From: Shimia biformata | GTDB taxonomy: Bacteria > Pseudomonadota > Alphaproteobacteria > Rhodobacterales > Rhodobacteraceae | Direction: 5' to 3' | Length of the DNA: 64,000 bases | NCBI RefSeq assembly: GCF_016888515.1 | Contig: NZ_JAFEJK010000001.1 | Coordinates: 496,001-560,000, forward strand | Shown: positions 17,229-26,006 of the stretch, piece after piece | Layout: each line of letters begins with the position of its first letter | Position numbering within the stretch: the stretch's first letter is position 1 | The notes under the pieces: model-generated | What the model saw: the letters and a program-made list of their open reading frames with translations, nothing else | The model's database searches: none | What the model was told of the DNA's origin: nothing | Position numbers and translations under genes: made by a program

Positions 17229-18500
17229 ATGAGCGATACAGCCAAGTCCGGCCCGGTTCTGGCCGCGGATGGCACACCGCTGAAGCGCAGCCTGGCGCGG
17301 GCGCTGCGAATGCAGAAAATGCGCGCGCTGATGCTGATCGCGCCGCTTTTGATCTTCGTGCTTGTGACATTCATCCTGCCGATTGCGGACATGCTGTTCC
17401 GCTCGGTTGAAAACCAGATTGTATCCGACACCCTGCCGCGTACCGTGGTTGCGCTGGAGGATTGGGACGCCACCAGCGGCGAAACACCCGGAGAGGCCGT
17501 TTTCAAGGCGATGGCCGCCGACCTACAGGAAGCAGCCGCGGCCAAGATTCACACGCGCGTCGGTTCTCGGCTGAACTATGAAACGCCGGGCATCTCGTCC
17601 TTGTTCCGCAAGGCAGGCCGCAAAGTCAAAAAATGGGATGTCGAAGGCGACGGTCCGTTCAAGGAGATGTTCCTTGAAGTGGATGATGGATGGGGTGACC
17701 CTGACGTCTGGCGCACGATCCAGACCTATTCCCCTCGTCTGACAAATGGCTATTTCCTGAATGCTGCGGATATGCAGAAAGGGCCGGATGGCCCCGAAAT
17801 GCGTCCCGAGAATGAACGGATCTACTGGGTTCTGTTCCAGCGCACCCTGTTCATGTCGCTGGTTATCACCGCCTCGTGTATCCTGCTGGGTTACCCGGTG
17901 GCGTGGATACTGGCGAACCTGCCATCGCGTACCGCGAACCTTTTGATGATCCTCGTCTTGTTGCCGTTCTGGACGTCACTTCTGGTGCGGACATCGGCCT
18001 GGAAGGTGATGTTGCAGCAGCAGGGGGTTATCAACGACACACTGGTCTGGCTGGGGCTGGTGGCCGATGACGCGCGGCTGGTGATGATCAACAACCAGTT
18101 CGGCACGATTGTTGCCATGACCCACATCCTTCTGCCGTTCATGATCCTGCCAATGTACTCGGTGATGCAGACCATCAACCCGTCCTATCTGCGTGCGGCG
18201 AAATCGCTGGGAGCCACGAACTGGACCGCGTTCTGGAGGGTCTATTTCCCGCAATCCGTGCCGGGCATCGGGGCGGGGTCGATCCTCGTCTTCATTCTGG
18301 CAATTGGTTACTACATCACACCGGAACTGGTTGGGGGCACCAAGGGTGTCTTTATCTCAAACCGGATCGCCTTCCACATCTCGTCCTCGCTGAACTGGGG
18401 TCTGGCGGCGGCGCTGGGCACGATTCTTCTGGTGGTCGTCCTGATCCTGTACTGGGCCTATGACAAGATCGTGGGCATCGACAACGTGAAGCTGGGGTAA
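17229..18500 (+). CDS. Polyamine-type ABC permease (PotB-like) with large periplasmic insertion
   Basis: 423 residues from the ATG at 17229, with GGGGAAAA upstream; an in-frame ATG at 17190 is less likely. Helix 1 spans about 33-54; then about 140 residues (58-198), polar and lacking any hydrophobic helix, precede helix 2 at about 200-222. PotB/PotH proteins usually have only a short loop here and total near 290 residues. The remaining core is normal, with the EAA loop at about 319-340 (SYLRAAKSLGATNWTAFWRV). The insert should face the periplasm and could contact the binding protein or ligand. It is 5 bases upstream of the partner permease. Confidence 0.87.
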   Translation: MSDTAKSGPVLAADGTPLKRSLARALRMQKMRALMLIAPLLIFVLVTFILPIADMLFRSVENQIVSDTLPRTVVALEDWDATSGETPGEAVFKAMAADLQEAAAAKIHTRVGSRLNYETPGISSLFRKAGRKVKKWDVEGDGPFKEMFLEVDDGWGDPDVWRTIQTYSPRLTNGYFLNAADMQKGPDGPEMRPENERIYWVLFQRTLFMSLVITASCILLGYPVAWILANLPSRTANLLMILVLLPFWTSLLVRTSAWKVMLQQQGVINDTLVWLGLVADDARLVMINNQFGTIVAMTHILLPFMILPMYSVMQTINPSYLRAAKSLGATNWTAFWRVYFPQSVPGIGAGSILVFILAIGYYITPELVGGTKGVFISNRIAFHISSSLNWGLAAALGTILLVVVLILYWAYDKIVGIDNVKLG

Positions 18501-18505
18501 CTGAC

Positions 18506-19681
18506 ATGGCGCTGACACCTGTCCAACCGCAAACACCCGCCTTCACCGCAGGCATGTCCGCCCTTGCCGGAGGCTTTGCCGGGATATTCGTCGGCACCGC
18601 CAATGGATCGACCGGGCTGGGGCTGGCCATCGGCGCGGTCCTGTTGGGCGCTCTGGGGTTCATCTTCTCGGCACTCTACAAACAGGAAAAACCGGCCCGC
18701 TGGGGCGTTCTAGCCCTTTTCGTGATCCTTGGTGTGGCGATGGCGGGCATCCCCGGAGCCGTCATGGGCGCCTTGTTCGGCTGGGTCTTTGGCTGGTTCA
18801 TCTTCTGGATCGCGACGGGCAATTACCGGTCCAAACTGCCACCCTATGCCACCTCCGGGCAGGTGCTTTGGCATTTCACGTTCCGCGTGATTTGCGGCGC
18901 GATCTTCGTTTTTCTGATCACGCCGATCCTTGTGGTGATGCCGCTGTCATTCAATGCGGAGGATTTCTTCACCTTCACGCCCGAGATGCTGCAGTTCAAG
19001 GCCGAGGGCTATTCTCTGAAGCATTACCGCGACTTCTTTACCAATGACGACTGGCAACAGGCGTTGTGGAATTCTGTCGCGATTGCGCCGGCGGCGACGG
19101 TTCTATCTGTCGGTTTTGGCACGCTGGCGGCCATTGGCCTCAGCCAACCGCATGTGCCGTTCCGCCGGGCAATCATGGCGATCCTGATCTCGCCGATGAT
19201 CGTACCGCTGATTATCTCGGCGGCCGGCATGTATTTCTTCTACAGCCGGATCGGACTTCAGGGGACCTATGTCGGCGTGGTTCTGGCCCATGCTGCGCTT
19301 GGTATTCCCTTTGTGATTATCACCGTGACCGCGACATTGGTCGGCTTTGACCGCTCGCTGACCCGAGCTGCGGCGAATATGGGTGCCGACCCGGTCACCA
19401 CCTTTTTCAAGGTGCAGATGCCGCTGATCCTGCCCGGTGTAATCTCGGGCGGGTTGTTTGCCTTCATCACGTCGTTTGATGAAGTTGTGGTCGTTCTTTT
19501 TGTTGGCTCTGCTGGTCAAAAAACGCTGCCATGGCAGATGTTTACAGGGCTACGAGAGCAAATCTCTCCCACCATCCTCGCGGTGGCGACGATCCTCGTG
19601 GTGATTTCGATCGCGCTTTTGACAACGGTAGAGATGCTGCGCCGACGGTCCGAACGGCTGCGTGGTATGTCGCCCAGCTGA
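18506..19681 (+). CDS. Polyamine-type ABC permease (PotC-like) with N-terminal membrane extension
   Basis: 391 residues against about 270 for PotC/PotI. Residues 1-118 form an extra section with three or four hydrophobic helices (about 14-32, 37-57, 66-82, 84-104), rich in Gly and Ala, before the normal PotC core, whose first helix is at about 126-148. The EAA loop is at about 285-308 (LTRAAANMGADPVTTFFKVQ). The role of the extension is unknown; the partner permease is enlarged as well. It ends the operon and is followed by a strong terminator. Confidence 0.87.
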   Translation: MALTPVQPQTPAFTAGMSALAGGFAGIFVGTANGSTGLGLAIGAVLLGALGFIFSALYKQEKPARWGVLALFVILGVAMAGIPGAVMGALFGWVFGWFIFWIATGNYRSKLPPYATSGQVLWHFTFRVICGAIFVFLITPILVVMPLSFNAEDFFTFTPEMLQFKAEGYSLKHYRDFFTNDDWQQALWNSVAIAPAATVLSVGFGTLAAIGLSQPHVPFRRAIMAILISPMIVPLIISAAGMYFFYSRIGLQGTYVGVVLAHAALGIPFVIITVTATLVGFDRSLTRAAANMGADPVTTFFKVQMPLILPGVISGGLFAFITSFDEVVVVLFVGSAGQKTLPWQMFTGLREQISPTILAVATILVVISIALLTTVEMLRRRSERLRGMSPS

Positions 19682-19689
19682 CGAACAAA

Positions 19690-19719
19690 AAAGGCCCGGT
19701 TCAGCAACCGGGCCTTTTT
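19690..19719. terminator. Rho-independent terminator (bidirectional)
   Basis: AAAGGCCCGGTT and AACCGGGCCTTT form a 12-bp stem with loop CAGC. T-runs follow on the plus strand and A-runs precede it, so it can end both the plus-strand ABC operon and the converging minus-strand SDR transcript. Confidence 0.88.
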
Positions 19720-19737
19720 GCTATCTGAACCTGCAGA

Positions 19738-20532
19738 TCAGATGAACTTCGTCGCGCCGCCGCCAACATCGCCATTGACCAAGCCGCCGTCGACAATCAG
19801 CGTCGATCCTATCACGTAATCCCCCGACCGCGCAGCAAGATACACGGCCGCCGCTGCCATGTCTTCGGGGATGCCGATGCGACCTGCCGGGATCGCCTTG
19901 GCCACCGCGTCGCCGTAATCCCTCGCGGCACGGTTCATGTCGGATGCAAACGCTCCGGGCGCAATCGCTGTGACGCCGATATTGTCGGATATCAGATGCC
20001 CTGCCATGCGTTTGGTCAGTTGCAGGATAGCGGCCTTGGACGCCTGATAGGAATAGGTCTCCCACTGGTTCAGGCGGATGCCGTCGATCGACCCGATATT
20101 GATGACCTTGGCCATTTGGCCAGACTCGCCGGATGCCTTCAACATTCCGTGCAGCGCCTGCGTCAGGAAGAAAGGGGATTTCACGTTGAGGTCCATCACC
20201 TTGTCCCACCCCGCTTCAGGGAACTGGGCAAAGGGTTCGCCCCACGCGGCACCGGCATTGTTGACGAGAATATCAAGGTGATCCTCGCGCTTGCCGAGCT
20301 CTTCCGCCAGTGCCTTGCAGCCCTCGACAGTTGAAATATCACCGGGAATCGAGATGCAGTTCCCGCCCAGTTCGTGCGCTGTCGCGTCACAGGCATCGGC
20401 CTTGCGCGCGGTGATATAGACGCGCGCGCCCTGCGCGATGAAGCCTTCGGCAATCATACGTCCGACCCCGCGCGAACCGCCGGTAACAAGGGCCACTCGG
20501 CCTTCAAGTGAGAAGAATTTGGTCAAGTCCAT
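19738..20532 (-). CDS. SDR-family oxidoreductase (RhlG/FabG-like)
   Basis: 264 residues from the ATG at 20532, chosen because GGAGA lies eight bases upstream; an ATG at 20553 overlaps the previous stop (ATGA) and is a real alternative. The NAD(P) motif TGGSRGVG is at 17-24, NNAG at 91-94, and the catalytic set S148, Y162, K166 (YQASK) is complete. Family members reduce 3-oxoacyl or similar ketones in the cytoplasm. It is coupled to the acyl-CoA dehydrogenase upstream, so it may act on an acyl-CoA or its keto product. Confidence 0.82.
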   Translation of the reverse strand: MDLTKFFSLEGRVALVTGGSRGVGRMIAEGFIAQGARVYITARKADACDATAHELGGNCISIPGDISTVEGCKALAEELGKREDHLDILVNNAGAAWGEPFAQFPEAGWDKVMDLNVKSPFFLTQALHGMLKASGESGQMAKVINIGSIDGIRLNQWETYSYQASKAAILQLTKRMAGHLISDNIGVTAIAPGAFASDMNRAARDYGDAVAKAIPAGRIGIPEDMAAAAVYLAARSGDYVIGSTLIVDGGLVNGDVGGGATKFI

Positions 20533-20549
20533 CTGGTGGGTCTCCGGTG

Positions 20550-22337
20550 TCATGCGTTTCCAAACCACGCATCGCGCATAGTCAGACAGGTGTCGTCCAT
20601 CCCGCGCAGGAATGCGAAATCGGTTTGGGTTTTTGGCAGTTCATAGGCAAAGAAATAGCGGCACGATGCCAGCACCCCATCGCGGAAGGCGTCATCCTCA
20701 CCGCGCTTGGTCAGAGCGGTTTCGGCCCGCCACAGGTGCAGCGCGGCGATCACCACATGACCAAACGTATTGAGGTAGAGCGTCGCATTGGCAAGACTCC
20801 TGTTAACGTCCGGTTCGGCACATAGGGTCCGGGTGGTCTCGCTCAGCTCTTGGATGGCGCTACGCAGGGCCGCCACATGGGGTTTGAGTTCCCCGTATGC
20901 GTCAGCACGTGTTGCAATCGCGTCAAGCTCTTCCAACAGCGCGATAAAATCCGCTCCGCCTCTCATCCGCACTTTGCGGCCCAGAAGGTCCAGCCCGTGG
21001 ATGGCATAGGTGCCCTCGTGGATATGGTTCAGGCGGTTGTCGCGATAGAACCGTTCCATCGGGAAGTCGCGGGTATAGCCATAACCACCAAGGATCTGGA
21101 TGGCGTGCTTGTTGGCTTCAAGACAGTGTTCCGAAGGCCAGCTTTTGGCAATTGGAGTAAGCACGTCGAGAAGCCCGTTCAGCCGCTTCTGTTCATCGGG
21201 GTCGTCGGTCACGGACATTCGGTCCACCAGCGCGGCGCACCACGAGGTCAGGGTCGTCGCGCCCTCGACCGCGGTTTTCTGCGCGAGTAGCATCCGGCGG
21301 ACATCGGCGTGGTCGATGATCGGAAGTTGCGGCGATGTGGCGTCCTTGTTCAACGGGTGCCGGCCCTGCAACCGTTCGCGGGCGTATTGCAGAGAGGCAA
21401 GATAACCGCCCAGCCCGCACATTGCCGCCCCGTGGCCCACCGCCAGACGCGCTTCGTTCATCATGTGGAACATAGCGGCCATGCCCGCGCCCTCGGCCCC
21501 GACCAGCGTGCCGATCGTGTCGCCGCCATCCGAGAAGTTCAGCAGGCAGTTGGTGGTCCCGCGTTGCCCCATCTTGTGGTTGAGACCACCCAGAGTAATG
21601 TTGTTCCAGTCGCCGACCTGCCCGTTTTCGTCCACCCGATAACGCGGTACCAGAAACAAAGAAATGCCTTTGACCCCCGGCGCGCCGCCCGGAATCTTAG
21701 CCAACACCATATGAACGATGTTCTCTGACAACTCGTGATCGCCGCCGGAAATCCACATCTTGGTGCCGGAAATGCGATAGGTTCCGTCACCCTGCGGTTC
21801 AGCCTTGGTGGTGATGTCCGAGAGAGAAGATCCGGCTTGGGGTTCAGAGAGGCACATGGTCCCGAACCAGCGCCCTTCCAGCATCGGCGGTAGGTAAGTT
21901 GCGACCTGTTCCGGTGACCCGAAAGCGCGCAGCATGGCGGCATTGGCCTGCGTCAGGAAGGCGTAATTCGCAAGTGCATTATTGGCGCAGGTAAACAGGC
22001 CACTGACCGCCAGCGACAGCAGTTTCGGCATCTGCATGCCGCCATCGCCCTCGTCGAACCCCGCGGCAAAGAAACCGGCCTCGGCATAGGCCGCAAGCGC
22101 TTCTTTCGCCTCTTGCTGGATGACGACCTTACCGTCCACCACGCGGGGTTCGTTCGCGTCCATTTCCGCGGCAATCGGTTCAAAGTGTTTGGCGGCAATT
22201 GCCTGGGCACTGTCGAGGATCGCTTCCGCCGTCTCGTGGTCATAGGCGGCGTACCGGTCGGACGAAGTCAGACGATCCATTCCCATCACGTCAAACAGCA
22301 GGAAGTCTAACTCTTGCCGGTCCACGAATTGCGCCAT
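20550..22337 (-). CDS. Acyl-CoA dehydrogenase, large type with C-terminal extension (DmdC/FadE-like class)
   Basis: 595 residues, longer than the usual 380-residue enzymes. The FAD/substrate signature LSEPQAGSSLSD lies at 163-174, and E441 in HIHEGTYAIHG matches the catalytic glutamate position of the class. A C-terminal helical extension follows from about residue 470, as in the group that includes 3-methylmercaptopropionyl-CoA dehydrogenase. It oxidises an acyl-CoA to the 2-enoyl-CoA and passes electrons to ETF. The chain preference cannot be read. It is coupled to the SDR gene. Confidence 0.85.
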   Translation of the reverse strand: MAQFVDRQELDFLLFDVMGMDRLTSSDRYAAYDHETAEAILDSAQAIAAKHFEPIAAEMDANEPRVVDGKVVIQQEAKEALAAYAEAGFFAAGFDEGDGGMQMPKLLSLAVSGLFTCANNALANYAFLTQANAAMLRAFGSPEQVATYLPPMLEGRWFGTMCLSEPQAGSSLSDITTKAEPQGDGTYRISGTKMWISGGDHELSENIVHMVLAKIPGGAPGVKGISLFLVPRYRVDENGQVGDWNNITLGGLNHKMGQRGTTNCLLNFSDGGDTIGTLVGAEGAGMAAMFHMMNEARLAVGHGAAMCGLGGYLASLQYARERLQGRHPLNKDATSPQLPIIDHADVRRMLLAQKTAVEGATTLTSWCAALVDRMSVTDDPDEQKRLNGLLDVLTPIAKSWPSEHCLEANKHAIQILGGYGYTRDFPMERFYRDNRLNHIHEGTYAIHGLDLLGRKVRMRGGADFIALLEELDAIATRADAYGELKPHVAALRSAIQELSETTRTLCAEPDVNRSLANATLYLNTFGHVVIAALHLWRAETALTKRGEDDAFRDGVLASCRYFFAYELPKTQTDFAFLRGMDDTCLTMRDAWFGNA

Positions 22338-22448
22338 TCCCGATCCTCCCTTCGATCATTTTGCAGGCACGATAAGCGATTTACACTTTCTGCAAAGGGC
22401 GAAGGGGCAACGACGTAGGGTCAATTGGTGCTGGCCGCCGTCAGGTGG

Positions 22449-23288
22449 TCACCAGAGCGCCGCAAGTCCCGCCGCCAGTCGGTCACGCACCATGCGGAAG
22501 CGTGTGTTTTCGCGCGTGTCCTCTTGTCCCGCAACCCAGATGGGCACAGACATAGATGGGGCAAGGTGGGACACGTCATAAAGATCGGGAACCGCGTCAC
22601 CCACAAAGCGGGGCATCAGCGCAGCCGCATCACTGTGCCGAGCCATTTGGCACAGGACAAGAAAGCTGTCAGCGCCGCCCATAATAAGGCTTTGGTCAAG
22701 GTTGTCCTTCATCCACTGAGCAGTTGAAGTCTGCCCCAGCGACCCCTCCAGCCGCAGCCATGTCCTAGGGTTCGGCGTCGTTGCGTAGACACCGAAATGC
22801 AGATGGTTCGCCACCCGCCCGATCATGCCTTCGGTCAGGCTGATTGCCGGGCGGATCGAGATATCTGCAGAAAGCCGCGACAGATCGAGATGCGAGTTCC
22901 CGCTGAGAAGAGAAATATCCATCTGCGGAAATTCCTTCACGATGTCGGCGATGATCGCAGGCAGGATCATTTGGCTCAGGCTGTCGGTCGAGGTTATGCG
23001 AACTGGTCCCGTCGTGTCCCGGTCCGTTCCCGAGACGGCCCGGTCGACCGAGAAAACGGCGGCCTCGACTTCGCGGGCCGCGCGAAGGATAGCTTCGCTG
23101 CCCGGCAATAGCCGATAGCCCGTTGCAGCGCGGGCAAAGATCTTGCGACCGTGGCGTTCCTCAAAACTGGCGACACGGCGCAGGACCGTGGCATGGGTCA
23201 CGCCCAGGTTCTGTGCGGCAGTGTTCACCGACCCGCTTTCGGCAACGGCCAGAACAAAGCGGATATCGTCCCAATTCGACTTGTTCAT
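22449..23288 (-). CDS. LysR-family transcriptional regulator
   Basis: 279 residues with an N-terminal helix-turn-helix at about 5-62 (FVLAVAESGSVNTAAQNLGV and THATVLRRVASFEE) and a periplasmic-binding-protein-like effector domain from about 90. It is divergent from the cytochrome c' gene across 94 bases, the typical layout for a LysR regulator and its target, so it may control that gene. The effector is unknown. Confidence 0.85.
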   Translation of the reverse strand: MNKSNWDDIRFVLAVAESGSVNTAAQNLGVTHATVLRRVASFEERHGRKIFARAATGYRLLPGSEAILRAAREVEAAVFSVDRAVSGTDRDTTGPVRITSTDSLSQMILPAIIADIVKEFPQMDISLLSGNSHLDLSRLSADISIRPAISLTEGMIGRVANHLHFGVYATTPNPRTWLRLEGSLGQTSTAQWMKDNLDQSLIMGGADSFLVLCQMARHSDAAALMPRFVGDAVPDLYDVSHLAPSMSVPIWVAGQEDTRENTRFRMVRDRLAAGLAALW

Positions 23289-23382
23289 ATTTTAACAACT
23301 AGAGTGGATTTTCCGGGAATGGAAATACAAACTTGGAACGCTAACATCTAGAAACATGTTTTCATCCTGAGAGGTATTCCCG

Positions 23383-23850
23383 ATGTTTTCAGTCCGCAAA
23401 ACCGCGCTGGCCGCTGCCCTGATCGGCGCAACTGCCGGTGCTGCCTTTGCCGATGGCCATGCCAACCCGGCAGTCAAAGCACGCCAACAGGTCATGAGCC
23501 TTTATGCCTTCCATCTTGGTACGCTTGGGGCCATGGCGCAGGGCAAAATGGACTATGATGCGGAGATGGCAACCAAAGCGGCATCGAATCTTGCGGCGCT
23601 GACCTCGCTGGATCAATCGATGATGTGGCCCGCCGGGACCGATTCGGGGTCGATGGAAGGCACCCGCGCCAAGGCCGAGATCTGGTCGAACTTCCCTGAC
23701 GTTGGCGCCAAGGGCAAGGCACTGGCCGACGCGTCGATGGCGATGAAAGAGGCCGCGGGTGGTGGCCTGGAATCACTGCAGGCGGCAATGGGTCCGCTCG
23801 GTGGGGCCTGTGGCGCGTGCCACAAGGCGTATCGCGAACCTGAAAGCTGA
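23383..23850 (+). CDS. Cytochrome c' / c-556-type class II c-type cytochrome
   Basis: 155 residues with a Sec signal peptide (about 1-23, ending AAFA-DG). A single heme motif CGACH lies near the C-terminus (C143, C146, H147), diagnostic of class II cytochromes c with a four-helix bundle. The proteins are periplasmic and bind NO or CO, or carry electrons. A methionine ligand (c-556 type) versus an open sixth site (c') cannot be settled here. It starts a two-gene unit with a diheme cytochrome 9 bases downstream. Confidence 0.87.
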   Translation: MFSVRKTALAAALIGATAGAAFADGHANPAVKARQQVMSLYAFHLGTLGAMAQGKMDYDAEMATKAASNLAALTSLDQSMMWPAGTDSGSMEGTRAKAEIWSNFPDVGAKGKALADASMAMKEAAGGGLESLQAAMGPLGGACGACHKAYREPES

Positions 23851-23859
23851 TTTTGTCGA

Positions 23860-24762
23860 ATGAAGTGGCTAACCGCTTTATTGATCTTGCTCTTCGCAGG
23901 GGCCGGCGTTGGCTGGCTCCTGACGTCTCCTGAACGGGTGTCCCCTGACCAATTGGCAGGAATCACGCCGGACCTGAAATTGGGCGAGCAGGTATTCTAT
24001 GCCGGCGGCTGTGCCTCGTGCCATGCTGCGCCGGGGGCTGAAGGCGATGACAAGCTGATCCTTGCGGGTGGGCACAGTTTCCCGTCGCAATTCGGCACGT
24101 TTATCGCGCCGAACATTTCGTCCGACAAGAACGCCGGGATTGGAGGCTGGAGTGACGAGGACCTCGCCAACGCAATGCTTCATGGCACCAGTCCGGAAGG
24201 CCAGCATTATTACCCGGCTTTCCCCTATACCTCCTATGCTCAGATGAACGTCGAGGACATCGTGTCCCTCAACGCTTTCCTCAAGACATTACCAGCCGTT
24301 GCAACCCCGGCCCCAGCGCATGAAGTGGGGTTCCCGTTCAATATCCGGCGTGCGCTTGGCGGCTGGAAGCTGTTGTTTGCCCGGTCCGGCTGGGTGGTGA
24401 CCGGCGATCTGACCCCAGAGCAGGAACGCGGCCGTTACCTTGTCGAAGGTCCGGGGCATTGTGGCGAGTGTCATACGCCACGCAACGGCCTTGGTGGGCT
24501 GGATCTTGGAAAATGGCTGACCGGGGGACCAAACCCATCAGGCAAGGGCAAAATTCCGGCTTTGACGCCGGATCAACTGGACTGGTCCCAAGGCGATATC
24601 GCGGAATACCTGAAGTCGGGCTTCACACCCGAGTATGACTCGGCGGGTGGTGAGATGGTGGATGTGATCGCCAATACCTCGAAGCTGTCCGACGCAGACC
24701 GCGCAGCAATCGCAGCTTATCTGAAGCTTCCGCAACTGGCTGCAGGCGACGCATCGGACTGA
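23860..24762 (+). CDS. Membrane-anchored diheme c-type cytochrome
   Basis: 300 residues. The N-terminal hydrophobic stretch at about 3-21 is probably an uncleaved anchor or signal. Two heme sites, CASCH (C51, C54, H55) and CGECH (C201, C204, H205), each sit in a cytochrome-c domain, resembling the electron-transfer subunit of periplasmic dehydrogenases. No dehydrogenase partner gene is adjacent; only the cytochrome c' gene is. Its last 46 bases overlap the end of the converging transporter gene. Confidence 0.85.
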   Translation: MKWLTALLILLFAGAGVGWLLTSPERVSPDQLAGITPDLKLGEQVFYAGGCASCHAAPGAEGDDKLILAGGHSFPSQFGTFIAPNISSDKNAGIGGWSDEDLANAMLHGTSPEGQHYYPAFPYTSYAQMNVEDIVSLNAFLKTLPAVATPAPAHEVGFPFNIRRALGGWKLLFARSGWVVTGDLTPEQERGRYLVEGPGHCGECHTPRNGLGGLDLGKWLTGGPNPSGKGKIPALTPDQLDWSQGDIAEYLKSGFTPEYDSAGGEMVDVIANTSKLSDADRAAIAAYLKLPQLAAGDASD

Positions 24763-26006
24763 TCGGCGGCCGTTGACCTTCCGGGGTTGGCGGTTTCCTC
24801 CGGCAGGCGGATGGCCAGCCAGACGGCGCACAGTTTCAGCAGGCAAGGCAGAACCGCGTAGGCCAGCGTCAACGCGAATAGCGCAGAATCGTTGTTGGTC
24901 ATGCCTGGTTGAAATCCAGCCCAGCCCAACATCGGCAAGACCAGAACAGCCGCAATCGCCAGTGCCAGCTTGGTGGCAAAGGCCCAGATGCCAAATGCCT
25001 GCCCTGTGCGAAGACCCGCGCGTTCAAGCTGAATGGCATACATAGCGGGCAGAACAACCATGTCCGCCCCAAGCGCCGCGCCCGTCACAATTGTGATTAA
25101 AGCGAACCCAATTGCCGCGCCGGGGGCCAGCGTCACCGTTCCGGCAAATCCTGCAATCGCCAATCCCATGGCGAGGATCAGAACCCGCCGACCTCCGATC
25201 CGGTCCAACAGCCGGGTCCAGACAGGCATCGACAATCCGGCGCTCGCAAAGAACAGCACAAGAAACGCACCCGCCATGTCACCCAGCCCAAGCTTGTCCT
25301 CGACAAAGAACAGGAAAAGGGTCGAAGTGATGGCAACTGGCAAAGCGTTCACAAAAGCCAGAAGCAAAAGCCGATGCGCGCCGGACGCGGCCAGGCCGCG
25401 CAGCGTCACTGGCTTCGATGACGCTGACGACAGCGACCAAAGGGGGCGCGAGAAAAGCCAGAGCAGCAGGATCGCAACTGCGAGAACCCAACCAAATTGA
25501 CCATAACCGTTGCCACCGGCCATCCGTGACAATAGGTCGGGTGACATTGCCGCAAGAACAATACCCAACACGGTCCCTACTTCTCGGAATGCGGCCAGTC
25601 GGAAGACCACGCGCGGCACAGATGAGCCTGCTATGGCGGCGGTTTGTCCGTAGAACAATATGCTGCCCAGCGAAAAAGCGCTGAAGATAAGAACCAGCGA
25701 CAGGGTCAGCCACCAGATCGGCGGAATTACCGGATCAAGTGAAAACAGCATGACAAATCCTACCGCCATACCCAGTGCGGCAAGGGCGGCAAAAAAAGAG
25801 CGGTGGGCAGGAAATCGGTCGATAAGCCATCCCAGCGCCGGATCCTGCGCGAAATCCATAACCCGGATGCCAATCAGTACCGCGCCGATAACACCCAGCC
25901 CAAGACCCAGCTCTGTTGCAGCGTAGCGCGGCAAGTGGATGTACAGCGGAAGTCCGGCCGCGGCCAGCAACATTGCAAAGCCGCTGACCGGCAGGAACCG
26001 TGTCAT
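24717..26006 (-). CDS. MFS transporter, GPH (glycoside-pentoside-hexuronide) type
   Basis: 429 residues from the ATG at 26006, which overlaps the upstream stop as ATGA; the longer frame to 26126 lies inside the neighbour. About twelve hydrophobic helices are visible, with a GPH-like loop (VMDFAQDPALGWLIDRFP) after helix 2. Members are cation symporters in the inner membrane. The substrate is unknown. Coupling to a chalcone-isomerase-like gene gives no clear clue. The gene converges with the diheme cytochrome and shares 46 bases with it. Confidence 0.8.
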   Translation of the reverse strand: MTRFLPVSGFAMLLAAAGLPLYIHLPRYAATELGLGLGVIGAVLIGIRVMDFAQDPALGWLIDRFPAHRSFFAALAALGMAVGFVMLFSLDPVIPPIWWLTLSLVLIFSAFSLGSILFYGQTAAIAGSSVPRVVFRLAAFREVGTVLGIVLAAMSPDLLSRMAGGNGYGQFGWVLAVAILLLWLFSRPLWSLSSASSKPVTLRGLAASGAHRLLLLAFVNALPVAITSTLFLFFVEDKLGLGDMAGAFLVLFFASAGLSMPVWTRLLDRIGGRRVLILAMGLAIAGFAGTVTLAPGAAIGFALITIVTGAALGADMVVLPAMYAIQLERAGLRTGQAFGIWAFATKLALAIAAVLVLPMLGWAGFQPGMTNNDSALFALTLAYAVLPCLLKLCAVWLAIRLPEETANPGRSTAADQSDASPAASCGSFR

